NCBI RefSeq assembly: GCF_016587435.1
Contig: NZ_BNJJ01000005.1
Coordinates: 350,701-414,700 of the forward strand
Length of the DNA stretch: 64,000 bases
From: Dictyobacter formicarum
GTDB taxonomy: Bacteria > Chloroflexota > Ktedonobacteria > Ktedonobacterales > Ktedonobacteraceae
Reading direction: 5' to 3'
Shown here: positions 18,176-27,182 of the stretch, piece after piece
Position numbering within the stretch: the stretch's first letter is position 1
Layout: each line of letters starts with the position of its first letter
Position numbers and translations under genes: made by a program
Notes under the pieces: generated by a model
What the model was told of the DNA's origin: nothing
The model's input: the letters and a program-made list of their open reading frames with translations, nothing else
Databases searched by the model: none

Positions 18176-19477
18176 ATGAAAAATCAACTCCTGGAGAAGA
18201 TCTCCTCGCGCTCATTACGAGTTGCTATTATTGGACTTGGTTATGTGGGGCTGCCGCTAGCCGTGACTTTCGCCGAGGCCGGTTTTCAGGTTACGGGCAT
18301 CGATGTTGATCAGAAAAAAGTCGATCTGGCCAATGAAGGGCAAAGCTATATCTCAGATATTGAGAGCGATAATCTACAACGCCTGGTCGCTGCAGGTACA
18401 TTAAAATTCACTACCGATTTTGGTGCCCTCGATGAGGTTGACGCCATCAGTATCTGCGTCCCTACTCCGCTACGCAAAACGCGGGAACCAGATGTCTCCT
18501 ATATTATTTCAGCGACCCAACAGGTACGTACCCATCTGCACGAGGGGCAGCTCATCATCCTGGAAAGCACAACCTATCCAGGCACAACAGATGAGGTGTT
18601 GCTCCCAGAGTTAGAGAACTCAGGATTAAAGGTGGGTGAAGACTTTTTCCTGGCATTCTCGCCCGAGCGCATTGACCCGGGCAATCCTAAATTCGGTACT
18701 AAAAATACACCCAAGGTGGTTGGTGGTATCACACCCTCATGCACCGAACTAGCCCAGGCTTACTATAGGGCAGCTATTGAACAGATTGTGCCAGTCACTT
18801 CGGCCCGCGTAGCTGAGATGACCAAGCTGCTTGAGAATACGTTCCGTGCCGTCAATATCGGCCTGGTCAATGAGATCGCTATTATGTGCGAAAAATTAAA
18901 TATCAATGTATGGGAAGTTATTGATGCAGCAGCGACCAAACCGTTTGGCTTTATGCGCTTTCAACCCGGTCCTGGCCTGGGAGGCCACTGCATACCGGTC
19001 GATCCGCATTACCTTTCATGGAAACTAAAGACGCTGGACTACAATGCACGCTTCATCGAGCTGGCAGCTGAGATCAATAGTAGCATGCCACACTATGTGG
19101 TAAACAAGGTTATGTCCGCACTCAATGAACAGCGTCGTAGCCTGAATGGCGCAACCGTTCTGGTACTGGGTATCGCCTATAAACGCAATGTCAGCGATGT
19201 TCGCGAGTCTCCAGCCCTGGATATTATTCAGGAGTTGATTTCACATAAAGCGGTTGTGCTCTATAACGATAATTATGTCCCCTCTCTGGCGCTTCAGGGC
19301 CGCACGCTGCATTCACAACTTGTGAGTAGTGGTTTAATGCAGGCCGCGGATTGTATTGTGCTGGTGACTGACCACGACTATTATGATGTCGCTTCTATAG
19401 TTGAGGAGTCACGCTCTATCGTCGATACACGCAATATGACCAGAGGATTTCAAGACGCCAAAATATTCAGACTTTAG
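18176..19477 (+). CDS. UDP-N-acetyl-hexosamine 6-dehydrogenase (WbpA/WecC family)
   Basis: The 433-residue protein starts at ATG 18176, chosen because AAAGG precedes it and family members begin shortly before the Rossmann motif 'IIGLGYVGLPLAV'. The frame opens 16 codons earlier. The central domain contains 'AEMTKLLENTFRAVNI' and the catalytic Cys in 'GGHCIPVDPHYL'; the C-terminal domain has 'LGIAYKRNVSDVRESPALDI', the UDP-binding part. It oxidises UDP-GlcNAc (or a related sugar) twice with NAD to the uronic acid. 'ICVPTPL-KTREPDVSYI' is typical of the WbpA branch and not of UDP-glucose dehydrogenases. Together with WbpB-, WbpE- and WbpD-like genes in the window it suggests synthesis of a 2,3-diamino-hexuronate. 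Confidence 0.9.
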   Translation: MKNQLLEKISSRSLRVAIIGLGYVGLPLAVTFAEAGFQVTGIDVDQKKVDLANEGQSYISDIESDNLQRLVAAGTLKFTTDFGALDEVDAISICVPTPLRKTREPDVSYIISATQQVRTHLHEGQLIILESTTYPGTTDEVLLPELENSGLKVGEDFFLAFSPERIDPGNPKFGTKNTPKVVGGITPSCTELAQAYYRAAIEQIVPVTSARVAEMTKLLENTFRAVNIGLVNEIAIMCEKLNINVWEVIDAAATKPFGFMRFQPGPGLGGHCIPVDPHYLSWKLKTLDYNARFIELAAEINSSMPHYVVNKVMSALNEQRRSLNGATVLVLGIAYKRNVSDVRESPALDIIQELISHKAVVLYNDNYVPSLALQGRTLHSQLVSSGLMQAADCIVLVTDHDYYDVASIVEESRSIVDTRNMTRGFQDAKIFRL

Positions 19478-19512
19478 ACCCATAAACATCACTGATAGAA
19501 CGGTTAATAAAC

Positions 19513-22458
19513 ATGTCTCAATCTTTGGGCAACGGCAGAAATGATAGTCAACCATTGCTGAGCACGACAAGTGCTCGGCTGGTGGCGGTCAAAATAAAAT
19601 CTGCCAATAAAAATATTTTCCGGGCTCTGCTCAGTCTGGCCTCGGCCAACTTGCTGATTCGCGTTATGGGTCTCCTGAATCAGATAGTGGTAACTGCCAA
19701 GTTTGGGCAAGATCAACATATGGATGCTTACTATGTGGCATCCCTTATTCCGACGACTCTTGCGCCGATGCTGGCCAGTGCGCTGGAGGCTTCGGTCATC
19801 CCTGCCTACTCACGGCTGCGCACTAAGGGAACGCGTGAACAGGCCTCCAAACTCTTTAGCACGCTGCTCAATCTGCTGATCGTGCTCTCCATCGTACTCA
19901 CCTGCGCCATGCTCCTCTTCAAAAGAGAGTTGATATTAGGCCTGGCGAGTGGCACGATCACAGTAAGTCCAGGAACCGTGTTGATAGCGCAGGACCTGGC
20001 CCCCTTTATCTTTCCGGTGCTGGGACTGATGACACTCAATAGCTTTATGGAGTGTCTGCTCAATGCAGAAGGCAAGTTTGGCTGGCCGGCCTATGCAGGT
20101 ATGCTGACTCCCCTGACCACAGCCAGTGTAGTTCTAGTTGGCGGCAATAACTTCGGTGTATTGATGCTTTGTATTGGCACGCTGATAGGACAGGTACTGC
20201 AACTGGGAGTCATTATTTACCGCGCCCATAAATCACAAATTGTCTACCGGCCCATGATAGATTTAAAACTGCCGGAACTGAAACCAATAATGGCTGCGGC
20301 CTGGCCGGCCCTCTTTGGCGGCTTGATCAGCATGGCAAGCCCAATTGTGGATACCATCTTTGGTGCATATCAGAGCGCAGGCACCATTGCAGCACTGAAT
20401 AACGCGCTCAAGCTCAATGGCGTGCCCACGGGTGTTCTGTTCGCGGCCGTCGGTCGGGCAGCCTTGCCGTATCTGGCCAGCCAGGCCGCCATTAAGGATA
20501 TGCGAGCCTTCAAAGGAACGCTACGGCTCTATCTATGGATCGTGGGCATAGCTACGCTGGCCCTGACCTTTGTCATGACGTTTGGGGCCCGGATAATCAT
20601 CGCGATCATCTTTGAGCATGGCCATTTTACGGCGCACGATGCCGATACGACCGCCTGGATTCTAGCTGGCTTATCGATTGGTATGTTCCCAACCGCCATC
20701 GGCTTCATTGTGTCGCGTGCATTCAGCGCCCTGGGCAAAACGCGTGTCTTGATGGGGGTTAGCGTCTTTAGCGTCTTTGCTAATGCCGCTTTTGATGCCA
20801 TCTTTGGCCGCCTATGGGGAGGCTTTGGTATCGCGTTTGGCACCTCCCTCTACTACTTCTGCACGATGATCATTTTGCTCGTTACCCTACGCATGATGAT
20901 TGGAAAATTGAATCTGCTGACCCCACCCAAAGAGTTATTGGATATGATCTGGAAGGTGGGAATGGGACAGTACTATATTAAGTGGGTCAACTGGAAGGAA
21001 GGCGGTATGAGGGATTTTGGCCTGACATATGCTTTCCGCAAAAGGGCAATGCAAGTAATTTTCGCATTATCCATTTTTGCAGCCGGGGCCGCTGGCGCTG
21101 TGCAGAATGCCACCCTCACAGTACGTATAGCCTTTGGGTCTCTGGCGGTTTTCGCCCTCTTGCGTTATCAATACCTGCTAGTCCTGGCCTGGGCCTGTAT
21201 CAATGTATTCATTGGTTCGGCTTTGCCATTGTTTAATGGTAATAATCTACTTTCGGGTCTAACGCTGCCGACACTCTTGCTGCTCTTTTATGTTCCAACC
21301 AAAGAGGCCTTCAAGCGTCTACCAGCGCTTCCATTCTGGTTATTCTACTTCATCTGGATTCTGCTGGGTATGGGCATTTCGCCGATCCCATTATCAGAAT
21401 TTATGACCATCTGGACCACTGAGCTGGATTTCTTTGCTGTTAGTGTGCTGGTTGTGCTGGTGATTGATTCGCGCCAGAAGTTGATTGGCTTTATCGATGC
21501 GATGATTGCGCCCGCCATCTTTATCGCGCTCTATGGACTATATGGCTTTACGATCCACCAGCATGGTGTGGTCGATCCAACCACGGGCTACTTCCGTATT
21601 AGCTCGATTTTCTATGATACGCCACCAACATTGGGTCTCTATCTGTCAGTGCTCATTCCCATTACCATCTATCGTATCTTTACCATGCGTAGCTTCCTCA
21701 AGATATGCGGAGGCATCGCTGTATTGCTCTTATTAATGCTAGCACTGGGACTTACTTTTAATCGAGGCACGTTGCTCGCCGTAGCTGTCGGGTTGGTAGT
21801 TACTGTACTATTCCTGCCTTCCAATAAGATGCGCGGCATCGCTATAGGTGCGGGTACTGCTATCATGGGCCTGGTCTTTCTAGGCACGTCTCTGGCTAAC
21901 ATCCCTCTTCTGAGCCGCTTTTCCAATAGCGATATTTCATCGCTTAATGGCCGTACCTATCTGTGGCAGGCATTGATCAATCACTTTGATCCAGCTCAGC
22001 TTCTGGGATATGGCTTGAAGTCTTCAGATGTTTTGTTGACCCAACTACAGGTTGGTTTCGGCGGCGGCGTCATCGCCACTGCTGCACACAACATCTATCT
22101 GGAATCTATGTTTGAGCATGGCATCATAGGCCTGATACTTATGTCGTTCGGCTTTATCGCCTTTGGCTGGTGCCTGCTAAAAAAATACTTTACGGGCAAA
22201 AGCTTCGAGCAAAAACTGTTACTGGCGATTGCCTTCGGTACGCTGGTGAGCATTGTTATCCAGGGATATGAGTCCAACGACATCTGGAACCAGGGAGTGG
22301 GTATCTATTTCTTCATTCTGATGGCCCTACCATTTTGTCGCTATTGGGATAAAGAACAACAATCAAGCAGAACTTCTGAGGTAGATGCACAGGAACAGGA
22401 TGACCAGGAGAATGCAGAAGGCGCTCAGACAGAGCAAGAAGAGCTTACCATGGCCTGA
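19513..22458 (+). CDS. Fusion of MurJ/MviN-type flippase and O-antigen polymerase/ligase (Wzy/WaaL-like)
   Basis: The 981-residue protein has two membrane modules. Residues 30-465 are a MurJ/MviN flippase: 'IRVMGLLNQIVVTAKFG', 'MDAYYVASLIPTTL', 'ASALEASVIPAYSRL', and repeated long hydrophobic helices, for export of a lipid-linked oligosaccharide. After a hydrophilic linker (about 465-510), residues 510-935 form a second polytopic domain with the Wzy_C/O-antigen-ligase signature: 'FNRGTLLAVAVGL', a large loop with 'LNGRTYLWQALINHF', 'LLGYGLKSSD' and 'AAHNIYLESMFEHGIIGL'. The tail (940-981) is acidic and Gln/Glu-rich. There is no frameshift or stop between modules. It lies 35 bases after the dehydrogenase; the ATG has only a weak ribosome site. 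It probably flips and polymerises the repeat unit. Confidence 0.88.
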   Translation: MSQSLGNGRNDSQPLLSTTSARLVAVKIKSANKNIFRALLSLASANLLIRVMGLLNQIVVTAKFGQDQHMDAYYVASLIPTTLAPMLASALEASVIPAYSRLRTKGTREQASKLFSTLLNLLIVLSIVLTCAMLLFKRELILGLASGTITVSPGTVLIAQDLAPFIFPVLGLMTLNSFMECLLNAEGKFGWPAYAGMLTPLTTASVVLVGGNNFGVLMLCIGTLIGQVLQLGVIIYRAHKSQIVYRPMIDLKLPELKPIMAAAWPALFGGLISMASPIVDTIFGAYQSAGTIAALNNALKLNGVPTGVLFAAVGRAALPYLASQAAIKDMRAFKGTLRLYLWIVGIATLALTFVMTFGARIIIAIIFEHGHFTAHDADTTAWILAGLSIGMFPTAIGFIVSRAFSALGKTRVLMGVSVFSVFANAAFDAIFGRLWGGFGIAFGTSLYYFCTMIILLVTLRMMIGKLNLLTPPKELLDMIWKVGMGQYYIKWVNWKEGGMRDFGLTYAFRKRAMQVIFALSIFAAGAAGAVQNATLTVRIAFGSLAVFALLRYQYLLVLAWACINVFIGSALPLFNGNNLLSGLTLPTLLLLFYVPTKEAFKRLPALPFWLFYFIWILLGMGISPIPLSEFMTIWTTELDFFAVSVLVVLVIDSRQKLIGFIDAMIAPAIFIALYGLYGFTIHQHGVVDPTTGYFRISSIFYDTPPTLGLYLSVLIPITIYRIFTMRSFLKICGGIAVLLLLMLALGLTFNRGTLLAVAVGLVVTVLFLPSNKMRGIAIGAGTAIMGLVFLGTSLANIPLLSRFSNSDISSLNGRTYLWQALINHFDPAQLLGYGLKSSDVLLTQLQVGFGGGVIATAAHNIYLESMFEHGIIGLILMSFGFIAFGWCLLKKYFTGKSFEQKLLLAIAFGTLVSIVIQGYESNDIWNQGVGIYFFILMALPFCRYWDKEQQSSRTSEVDAQEQDDQENAEGAQTEQEELTMA

Positions 22459-22534
22459 AGAAGCAAAATAGCAATGCGTTTTACTCGGATCAGAAAAAAC
22501 GCTGGCGGAACAATAGCATGTAAGGAGAGGCTTC

Positions 22535-23875
22535 GTGGAAAATAATCCGCAGGATCAGCTGCGTATTTGTATGGTCGCTTTCTTGTATGCACCAATTATT
22601 GGCGGGGCGGAAACACGCGCAGCCAAACAGGCTCATCGCCTGCTTGAATTGGGTCATAAAGTTGTCATTGTAACATTACAACATGAAAAATCCTGGAAAA
22701 AATCTGAATTAGTAGATGGCGTTCGGGTTATCCGCATCGGTGGATCTTTTAATCGACGTGGCAGGTTAAGAGTAGGTCGGCTCGGGCATCTGCCGATAGA
22801 CTTACTGATGTTCTTGCAGTTGTGGCGCATGCGTCATCATTATGACATTTTGCATACAATTCAACTCTCGCCCCTATCGGGTGTGGCAGCGTTGATGGGT
22901 AAACTGACGGGAAAGCCAGTTATTGTCAGTATTCCCAGCACAGGACCCGGTAAAAAGCCGAAACCAGAAGAGGCCATCATGATGGTGGACACGCTGGCCG
23001 GTAAGCTGAGCGACACTAGCTTTTTGAAGGTAGACTATGCCGATGTGGTGGTGGGCGATATGCAACATATGAGAAAAACTGCTATTGGTGGTGGGCTAAT
23101 CCTGAATTTCTTGAAAAAATCTGATGCTTTTTACCAAATTCTTAGCACGCGCAGCTTTGGCTATATGACATCCAATGGCTTTCGCAGCAATAAAATTGTC
23201 CATATTCCTAATGGTATCGAAATTGAAAAATTTAATCCTGCCCCCGAACTACGACCGGATCCCAATAGACCTGAGCGCGATATTCTATGTGTGGCGCGCC
23301 TGCAATATCCCAAAGGTGTAGATGTATTGCTCCATGCCTGGAAACGTATGCTTGACGAGCCAGTTGCCTGGCGAGCCGACCTGAAGCCACGTTTGCTAAT
23401 CGCCGGCACAGGACAGTCGGAAGAGCAGCTAAAACGCCTGGCGAGAGAATTGAATGTGGAGGAGAGTGTTGTCTTCCTGGGAGCGCGGAAAGATGTGGTT
23501 GACTTGCTGCACAGGTGCTGGGGCTTTGTGTTGCCATCGCGCTGGGAAGGTATGCCCAATGCCTTGCTGGAGGCGATGAGTTGCGCAGTTCCGTGTATTG
23601 CAACCAATGTCAGCGGCAGTGAGGATATTGTAGTGGATGGCGTTAATGCGTTGCTGATCGAACCTGAACAACCAGCCGAGCTGGCAACGGCACTGCAACG
23701 TTTAATATCTGATAGTGATCTGGCCCGGCGCTTAGCAGCGGCAGGACGAGAAACCGTTATATGCAATTATCAAATGACTCATATTGCTGATCAATTTATA
23801 GATTTCTATCGTCAAACACTTCATAAGGAGTCCCGAACCCCTTCTAAGGTTCTTGATGGCGTGGGAGAAATATGA
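22535..23875 (+). CDS. Glycosyltransferase family 4 (GT-B fold)
   Basis: The 446-residue protein starts at GTG 22535 with AAGGAGAGG upstream. The N-terminal Rossmann half begins 'ICMVAFLYAPIIGGAETRA', the acceptor-side glycine loop of GT4 enzymes. The C-terminal half has 'IPNGIEIEKF', 'LIAGTG', and 'LPSRWEGMPNALLEAM' with the EX7E pair that binds the nucleotide-sugar phosphates and ribose, then 'TNVSGSEDIV'. It transfers a sugar with retention to a lipid-linked oligosaccharide at the inner face of the membrane; the sugar is not predictable. Its stop overlaps the next glycosyltransferase start by four bases (ATGA). Confidence 0.9.
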   Translation: MENNPQDQLRICMVAFLYAPIIGGAETRAAKQAHRLLELGHKVVIVTLQHEKSWKKSELVDGVRVIRIGGSFNRRGRLRVGRLGHLPIDLLMFLQLWRMRHHYDILHTIQLSPLSGVAALMGKLTGKPVIVSIPSTGPGKKPKPEEAIMMVDTLAGKLSDTSFLKVDYADVVVGDMQHMRKTAIGGGLILNFLKKSDAFYQILSTRSFGYMTSNGFRSNKIVHIPNGIEIEKFNPAPELRPDPNRPERDILCVARLQYPKGVDVLLHAWKRMLDEPVAWRADLKPRLLIAGTGQSEEQLKRLARELNVEESVVFLGARKDVVDLLHRCWGFVLPSRWEGMPNALLEAMSCAVPCIATNVSGSEDIVVDGVNALLIEPEQPAELATALQRLISDSDLARRLAAAGRETVICNYQMTHIADQFIDFYRQTLHKESRTPSKVLDGVGEI

Positions 23876-25200
23876 TTATGGAACGTAAACCACGTATATG
23901 TATTGCAATTACTACATTTTATCCCTATGTCGGTGGCGCGGAAACTCAGACCCTGGCTCAGTGTCAGCGCCTGGTTGAGTCGGGCTACCAAACGCAAGTT
24001 ATTACTTTTCGTCATAAACATATCTGGCCGCTCACCGATACGCTAAAGGGTGTTCCTGTGAGGCGTATCGCCGGTTCGCTGCTAGGTAAACGCGATAGAT
24101 TGCCACGCATAGTTCAGCGCCTACTCTATTTCCTGGCCATGTTTATTATGGCCAGAACTATCTGGCGCGAGCGTAACAACTTTGATGTTTTACAGGTCTG
24201 TCAGTTCAGCCTGTTGGTATTGCCACTCTCCATTGTCTGCTATTTCGCAAAAAAACCAATGACCATTATTGTCATCAGCGCGGGCGCAGAGAAGCCAACC
24301 AAGACCAATGAGTCCGCAAAGTTACTGGCGGGTTCTCTTGATCCTACTCTTCCCTGGCTACAGGTGGATGGAAAAACCTGGATTGATGGCGATCTTTACG
24401 GCCTCCAGGCAGCCGGTCGGGGAGCTGTAAACCTCACCCGCAGCTTGCTCAAACGTATCCATGCCGTCGTCATTGTGCTCAGCAAACGCTCGGAGCGCTA
24501 TTTAAAAGATAACGGCTTTGATGATCTAGATACCCAGCTTATTCCTAATGGCGTTGATACAGCACGTTTTCATCCTGATCCCCAGATCCCAGTTACCGCA
24601 GAGCGGGCCAGGACGGTGGTTTGTGTCTCAAAAGCACGCTGGGAAAAAGGATTGGATGTGCTGCTACAGGCCTGGCACCTGGTTCATGCACAACAACCCG
24701 AGGCACGTCTGGTGATTGTGGGTAGCGGCCCTGTGTTACCCCAGTTAGAACAACTGGCGGCCGCGCTGGGCATCACGGAAAGCGTGAAGTTTGCCGGACT
24801 GCAAAGCGATGTACCAGGACAGTTACAGCGCGGCTTGATCGGCATTCTACCTTCACGCTGGGAAGGTATGCCCAATGCCTTGCTAGAGGCCATGGGCAGT
24901 GGTCTGGCCTGTATCGCTACACGAGTCAGTGGTAGCGAGGATGTCATTGAGCATGGCGTTAATGGTCTGCTGGTTGAAAGTGAAGATTATACAGCGATGT
25001 CACAGGCCCTGTTAACGTTACTGCAGGATCCTCAACTGGCTCAGCAGTATGGAGCGGCTGCCAGCGCACTTATTCAACGCTCGTACACGCTTGAACATGT
25101 GTTAAGCCTCTATACATCAATTTATCAGCGCCTGACAGCACATAGCGAGCAACCAACTGATGATTTTGTACCGTCAGAAAGCTGCTCGGTTACTCCATAA
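23872..25200 (+). CDS. Glycosyltransferase family 4 (GT-B fold)
   Basis: The 442-residue protein is coupled to the previous glycosyltransferase by the ATGA overlap; a second ATG two codons later is possible. It repeats the same plan: 'TFYPYVGGAETQTLA' in the N-terminal domain, 'IPNGVDTARFHP', 'VCVSKARWEKGLDVLLQA', 'IVGSGP' and 'LPSRWEGMPNALLEAM' with the EX7E pair, then 'TRVSGSEDVIEHG'. The two enzymes are so similar in plan that tandem duplication is likely, though they have diverged in the acceptor-side half. It is presumed to add one residue of the repeat unit. Confidence 0.9.
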   Translation: MIMERKPRICIAITTFYPYVGGAETQTLAQCQRLVESGYQTQVITFRHKHIWPLTDTLKGVPVRRIAGSLLGKRDRLPRIVQRLLYFLAMFIMARTIWRERNNFDVLQVCQFSLLVLPLSIVCYFAKKPMTIIVISAGAEKPTKTNESAKLLAGSLDPTLPWLQVDGKTWIDGDLYGLQAAGRGAVNLTRSLLKRIHAVVIVLSKRSERYLKDNGFDDLDTQLIPNGVDTARFHPDPQIPVTAERARTVVCVSKARWEKGLDVLLQAWHLVHAQQPEARLVIVGSGPVLPQLEQLAAALGITESVKFAGLQSDVPGQLQRGLIGILPSRWEGMPNALLEAMGSGLACIATRVSGSEDVIEHGVNGLLVESEDYTAMSQALLTLLQDPQLAQQYGAAASALIQRSYTLEHVLSLYTSIYQRLTAHSEQPTDDFVPSESCSVTP

Positions 25201-25222
25201 TACCTGAAAGGATATACTTTCC

Positions 25223-27160
25223 ATGTGTGGAATAGCGGGATTCGTAAATGTGCCATGTGGATATGAGCATGCGGAACAGCTTATCGATGACATGTGCCAA
25301 ATCATCCGCCATCGCGGCCCCGACGATCAAGGAACATGGGTTGGCAATGGCATAGATAATGGAACGTGCGCGGCGCTGGGTATGCGCCGCCTCTCCATTA
25401 TTGATCTGGCTGGCAGCCATCAGCCAATTTTTAACGAAGATCAGAGTATGATGATCGTTTTCAATGGCGAAATCTACAATTACCAGGAACTTCAACAGAA
25501 CCTACGGGCCCGTGGTCATCAGTTCCGCACCAATGGAGATACGGAGACCATCCTGCACGCCTATGAAGAGTATGGCGATGACTGTGTTAATTTTCTGCGC
25601 GGAATGTTTACATTCGCGATCTGGGATATCAAACGGCAGCGTCTCTTCGCGGCCCGGGATCGCTTTGGTAAGAAGCCCCTCAATTACTACTGGGACGGTC
25701 AACAGCTTATCTTTGGTTCAGAGATTAAATCGATCCTGGAAGCGGGCGTCCCACGCGAGGTCAATCCTCTGGCCCTGGATGAATATCTGGTCTATCGCTA
25801 TGTACCTTCCCCACTGACGATGTTCAAGAATATTATGAAGGTGCCAGCAGCCCATATTCTTATTTATGAGAATGGGAGGATCAGTACGAAACGTTACTGG
25901 GACATCTCCTTTGCCCATACCTGCAACGATGATGAGGCCACTGCCATTGAGCACACACGCAGCTTATTAGAAGAGGCCACGCGTATTCGCCTGATGAGTG
26001 AAGTTCCCCTTGGCGCTTTCTTAAGCGGCGGGTTGGACTCAAGCGTGGTTGTTGGCATAATGAGCAAATTGATGTCCCAGCCGGTTAAGACCTTTTCAAT
26101 TGGTTTTGAAGAGGATTCTTTCAATGAGCTTCCTCATGCACGCAAGGTGGCGCAGCATTTTGGTACCGACCATCATGAATTCTTTGTCAAATATGATCTG
26201 GTGTCGATTCTGCCACAGCTGGTCTGGGACTATGATGAGCCCTTCGCAGATTCGTCTATGCTGCCAACCTACTACGTTTCTAAGCTGGCCCGGGAACATG
26301 TGACCGTGTCATTGAGTGGCGATGGCGGTGATGAAATCTTTGGAGGCTATGAGCAATACAGGCGCGAGTATCAGATTTATCAGATTCCACGCCTCCTGCG
26401 CGGTACTATGGCACGAGCCTCCTACCTCTTGCCCAACAATGTACGCGGCAAAAAACGCCTGCAAACCTGGTTACGCGACTATGGTACGCGCAGCATTGAA
26501 GCTGCCATGCTGTTTCCCGATTACACCAGAAGCGCCCTCTATAGCAAGGATTTTTATCATCTGGTGCAGGGGCACATGCCATTTGAACGCCATCTGGGCC
26601 TCTACCACTCAGTTCAGCATCTTAATCCGACCGCCCGCATGCAGTATGTTGATACTTTGACCTACCTCACAGATGATATTCTCGTCAAAGTTGACAAGGC
26701 CAGCATGTTTAATTCACTGGAGACACGGGCTCCCCTACTCGACCATCATCTGGCAGAATATGTCGCATCCTTAAATCCTTCACTACGCATCAACAATGGT
26801 CGCATTCGTGACGGCCATGGCAAGTACTTATTAAAGAAAATGGCCAGTGAACTGCTGCCGCCTGAGATTCTGGAACGGCCCAAACGTGGCTTTGCGGTCC
26901 CCATCCATACCTGGTTCCGCAAAGATGTGCAGAGCTATGCCCATGATGTGCTCAATTCGAGCCAGGCGAAGGGACGCAATATCTTTAGTCAGGAGATGCT
27001 GCACAATCTGCTCAGCACCGATGGAGGCCATCCCCTGACCAATCACAGTGAGGTCCTCTGGTCGCTATTATGTCTGGAATTATGGTACCAAACTTTTATA
27101 GATGAGCCGGGTCGAACAACGGCAAAAATTACAACTTCTTCTTATACAATCAAAAAATAA
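25223..27160 (+). CDS. Asparagine-synthase-type glutamine amidotransferase (copy 1)
   Basis: The 645-residue enzyme starts at ATG 25223, and residue 2 is the catalytic Cys (MCGIAGF) of class II glutamine amidotransferases. Residues 1-210 are the glutaminase domain ('RHRGPDDQG', 'RRLSIIDL', 'FNGEIYNY', 'NGDTETILHAYEEYG'). Residues 240-600 are the ATP-PPase synthetase domain with the PP-loop 'LSGGLDSSVV', and 'SLSGDGGDEIFGGYEQY' further on. True asparagine synthetase and sugar-uronate amidotransferases look the same at this level. Its place between glycosyltransferases, in tandem with a second copy, suggests amidation of a uronic acid in the polymer and not asparagine synthesis. Homologues in O-antigen loci (WbpS) do this. 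Confidence 0.9.
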   Translation: MCGIAGFVNVPCGYEHAEQLIDDMCQIIRHRGPDDQGTWVGNGIDNGTCAALGMRRLSIIDLAGSHQPIFNEDQSMMIVFNGEIYNYQELQQNLRARGHQFRTNGDTETILHAYEEYGDDCVNFLRGMFTFAIWDIKRQRLFAARDRFGKKPLNYYWDGQQLIFGSEIKSILEAGVPREVNPLALDEYLVYRYVPSPLTMFKNIMKVPAAHILIYENGRISTKRYWDISFAHTCNDDEATAIEHTRSLLEEATRIRLMSEVPLGAFLSGGLDSSVVVGIMSKLMSQPVKTFSIGFEEDSFNELPHARKVAQHFGTDHHEFFVKYDLVSILPQLVWDYDEPFADSSMLPTYYVSKLAREHVTVSLSGDGGDEIFGGYEQYRREYQIYQIPRLLRGTMARASYLLPNNVRGKKRLQTWLRDYGTRSIEAAMLFPDYTRSALYSKDFYHLVQGHMPFERHLGLYHSVQHLNPTARMQYVDTLTYLTDDILVKVDKASMFNSLETRAPLLDHHLAEYVASLNPSLRINNGRIRDGHGKYLLKKMASELLPPEILERPKRGFAVPIHTWFRKDVQSYAHDVLNSSQAKGRNIFSQEMLHNLLSTDGGHPLTNHSEVLWSLLCLELWYQTFIDEPGRTTAKITTSSYTIKK

Positions 27161-27182
27161 TGAGTGAGAAAAGGGAGCGTTT

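Noticed and set aside
23161..23766. 201-codon - strand frame opposite a glycosyltransferase
   Set aside because: It is a shadow of the GT4 gene, which has complete motifs, a ribosome site and operon context.
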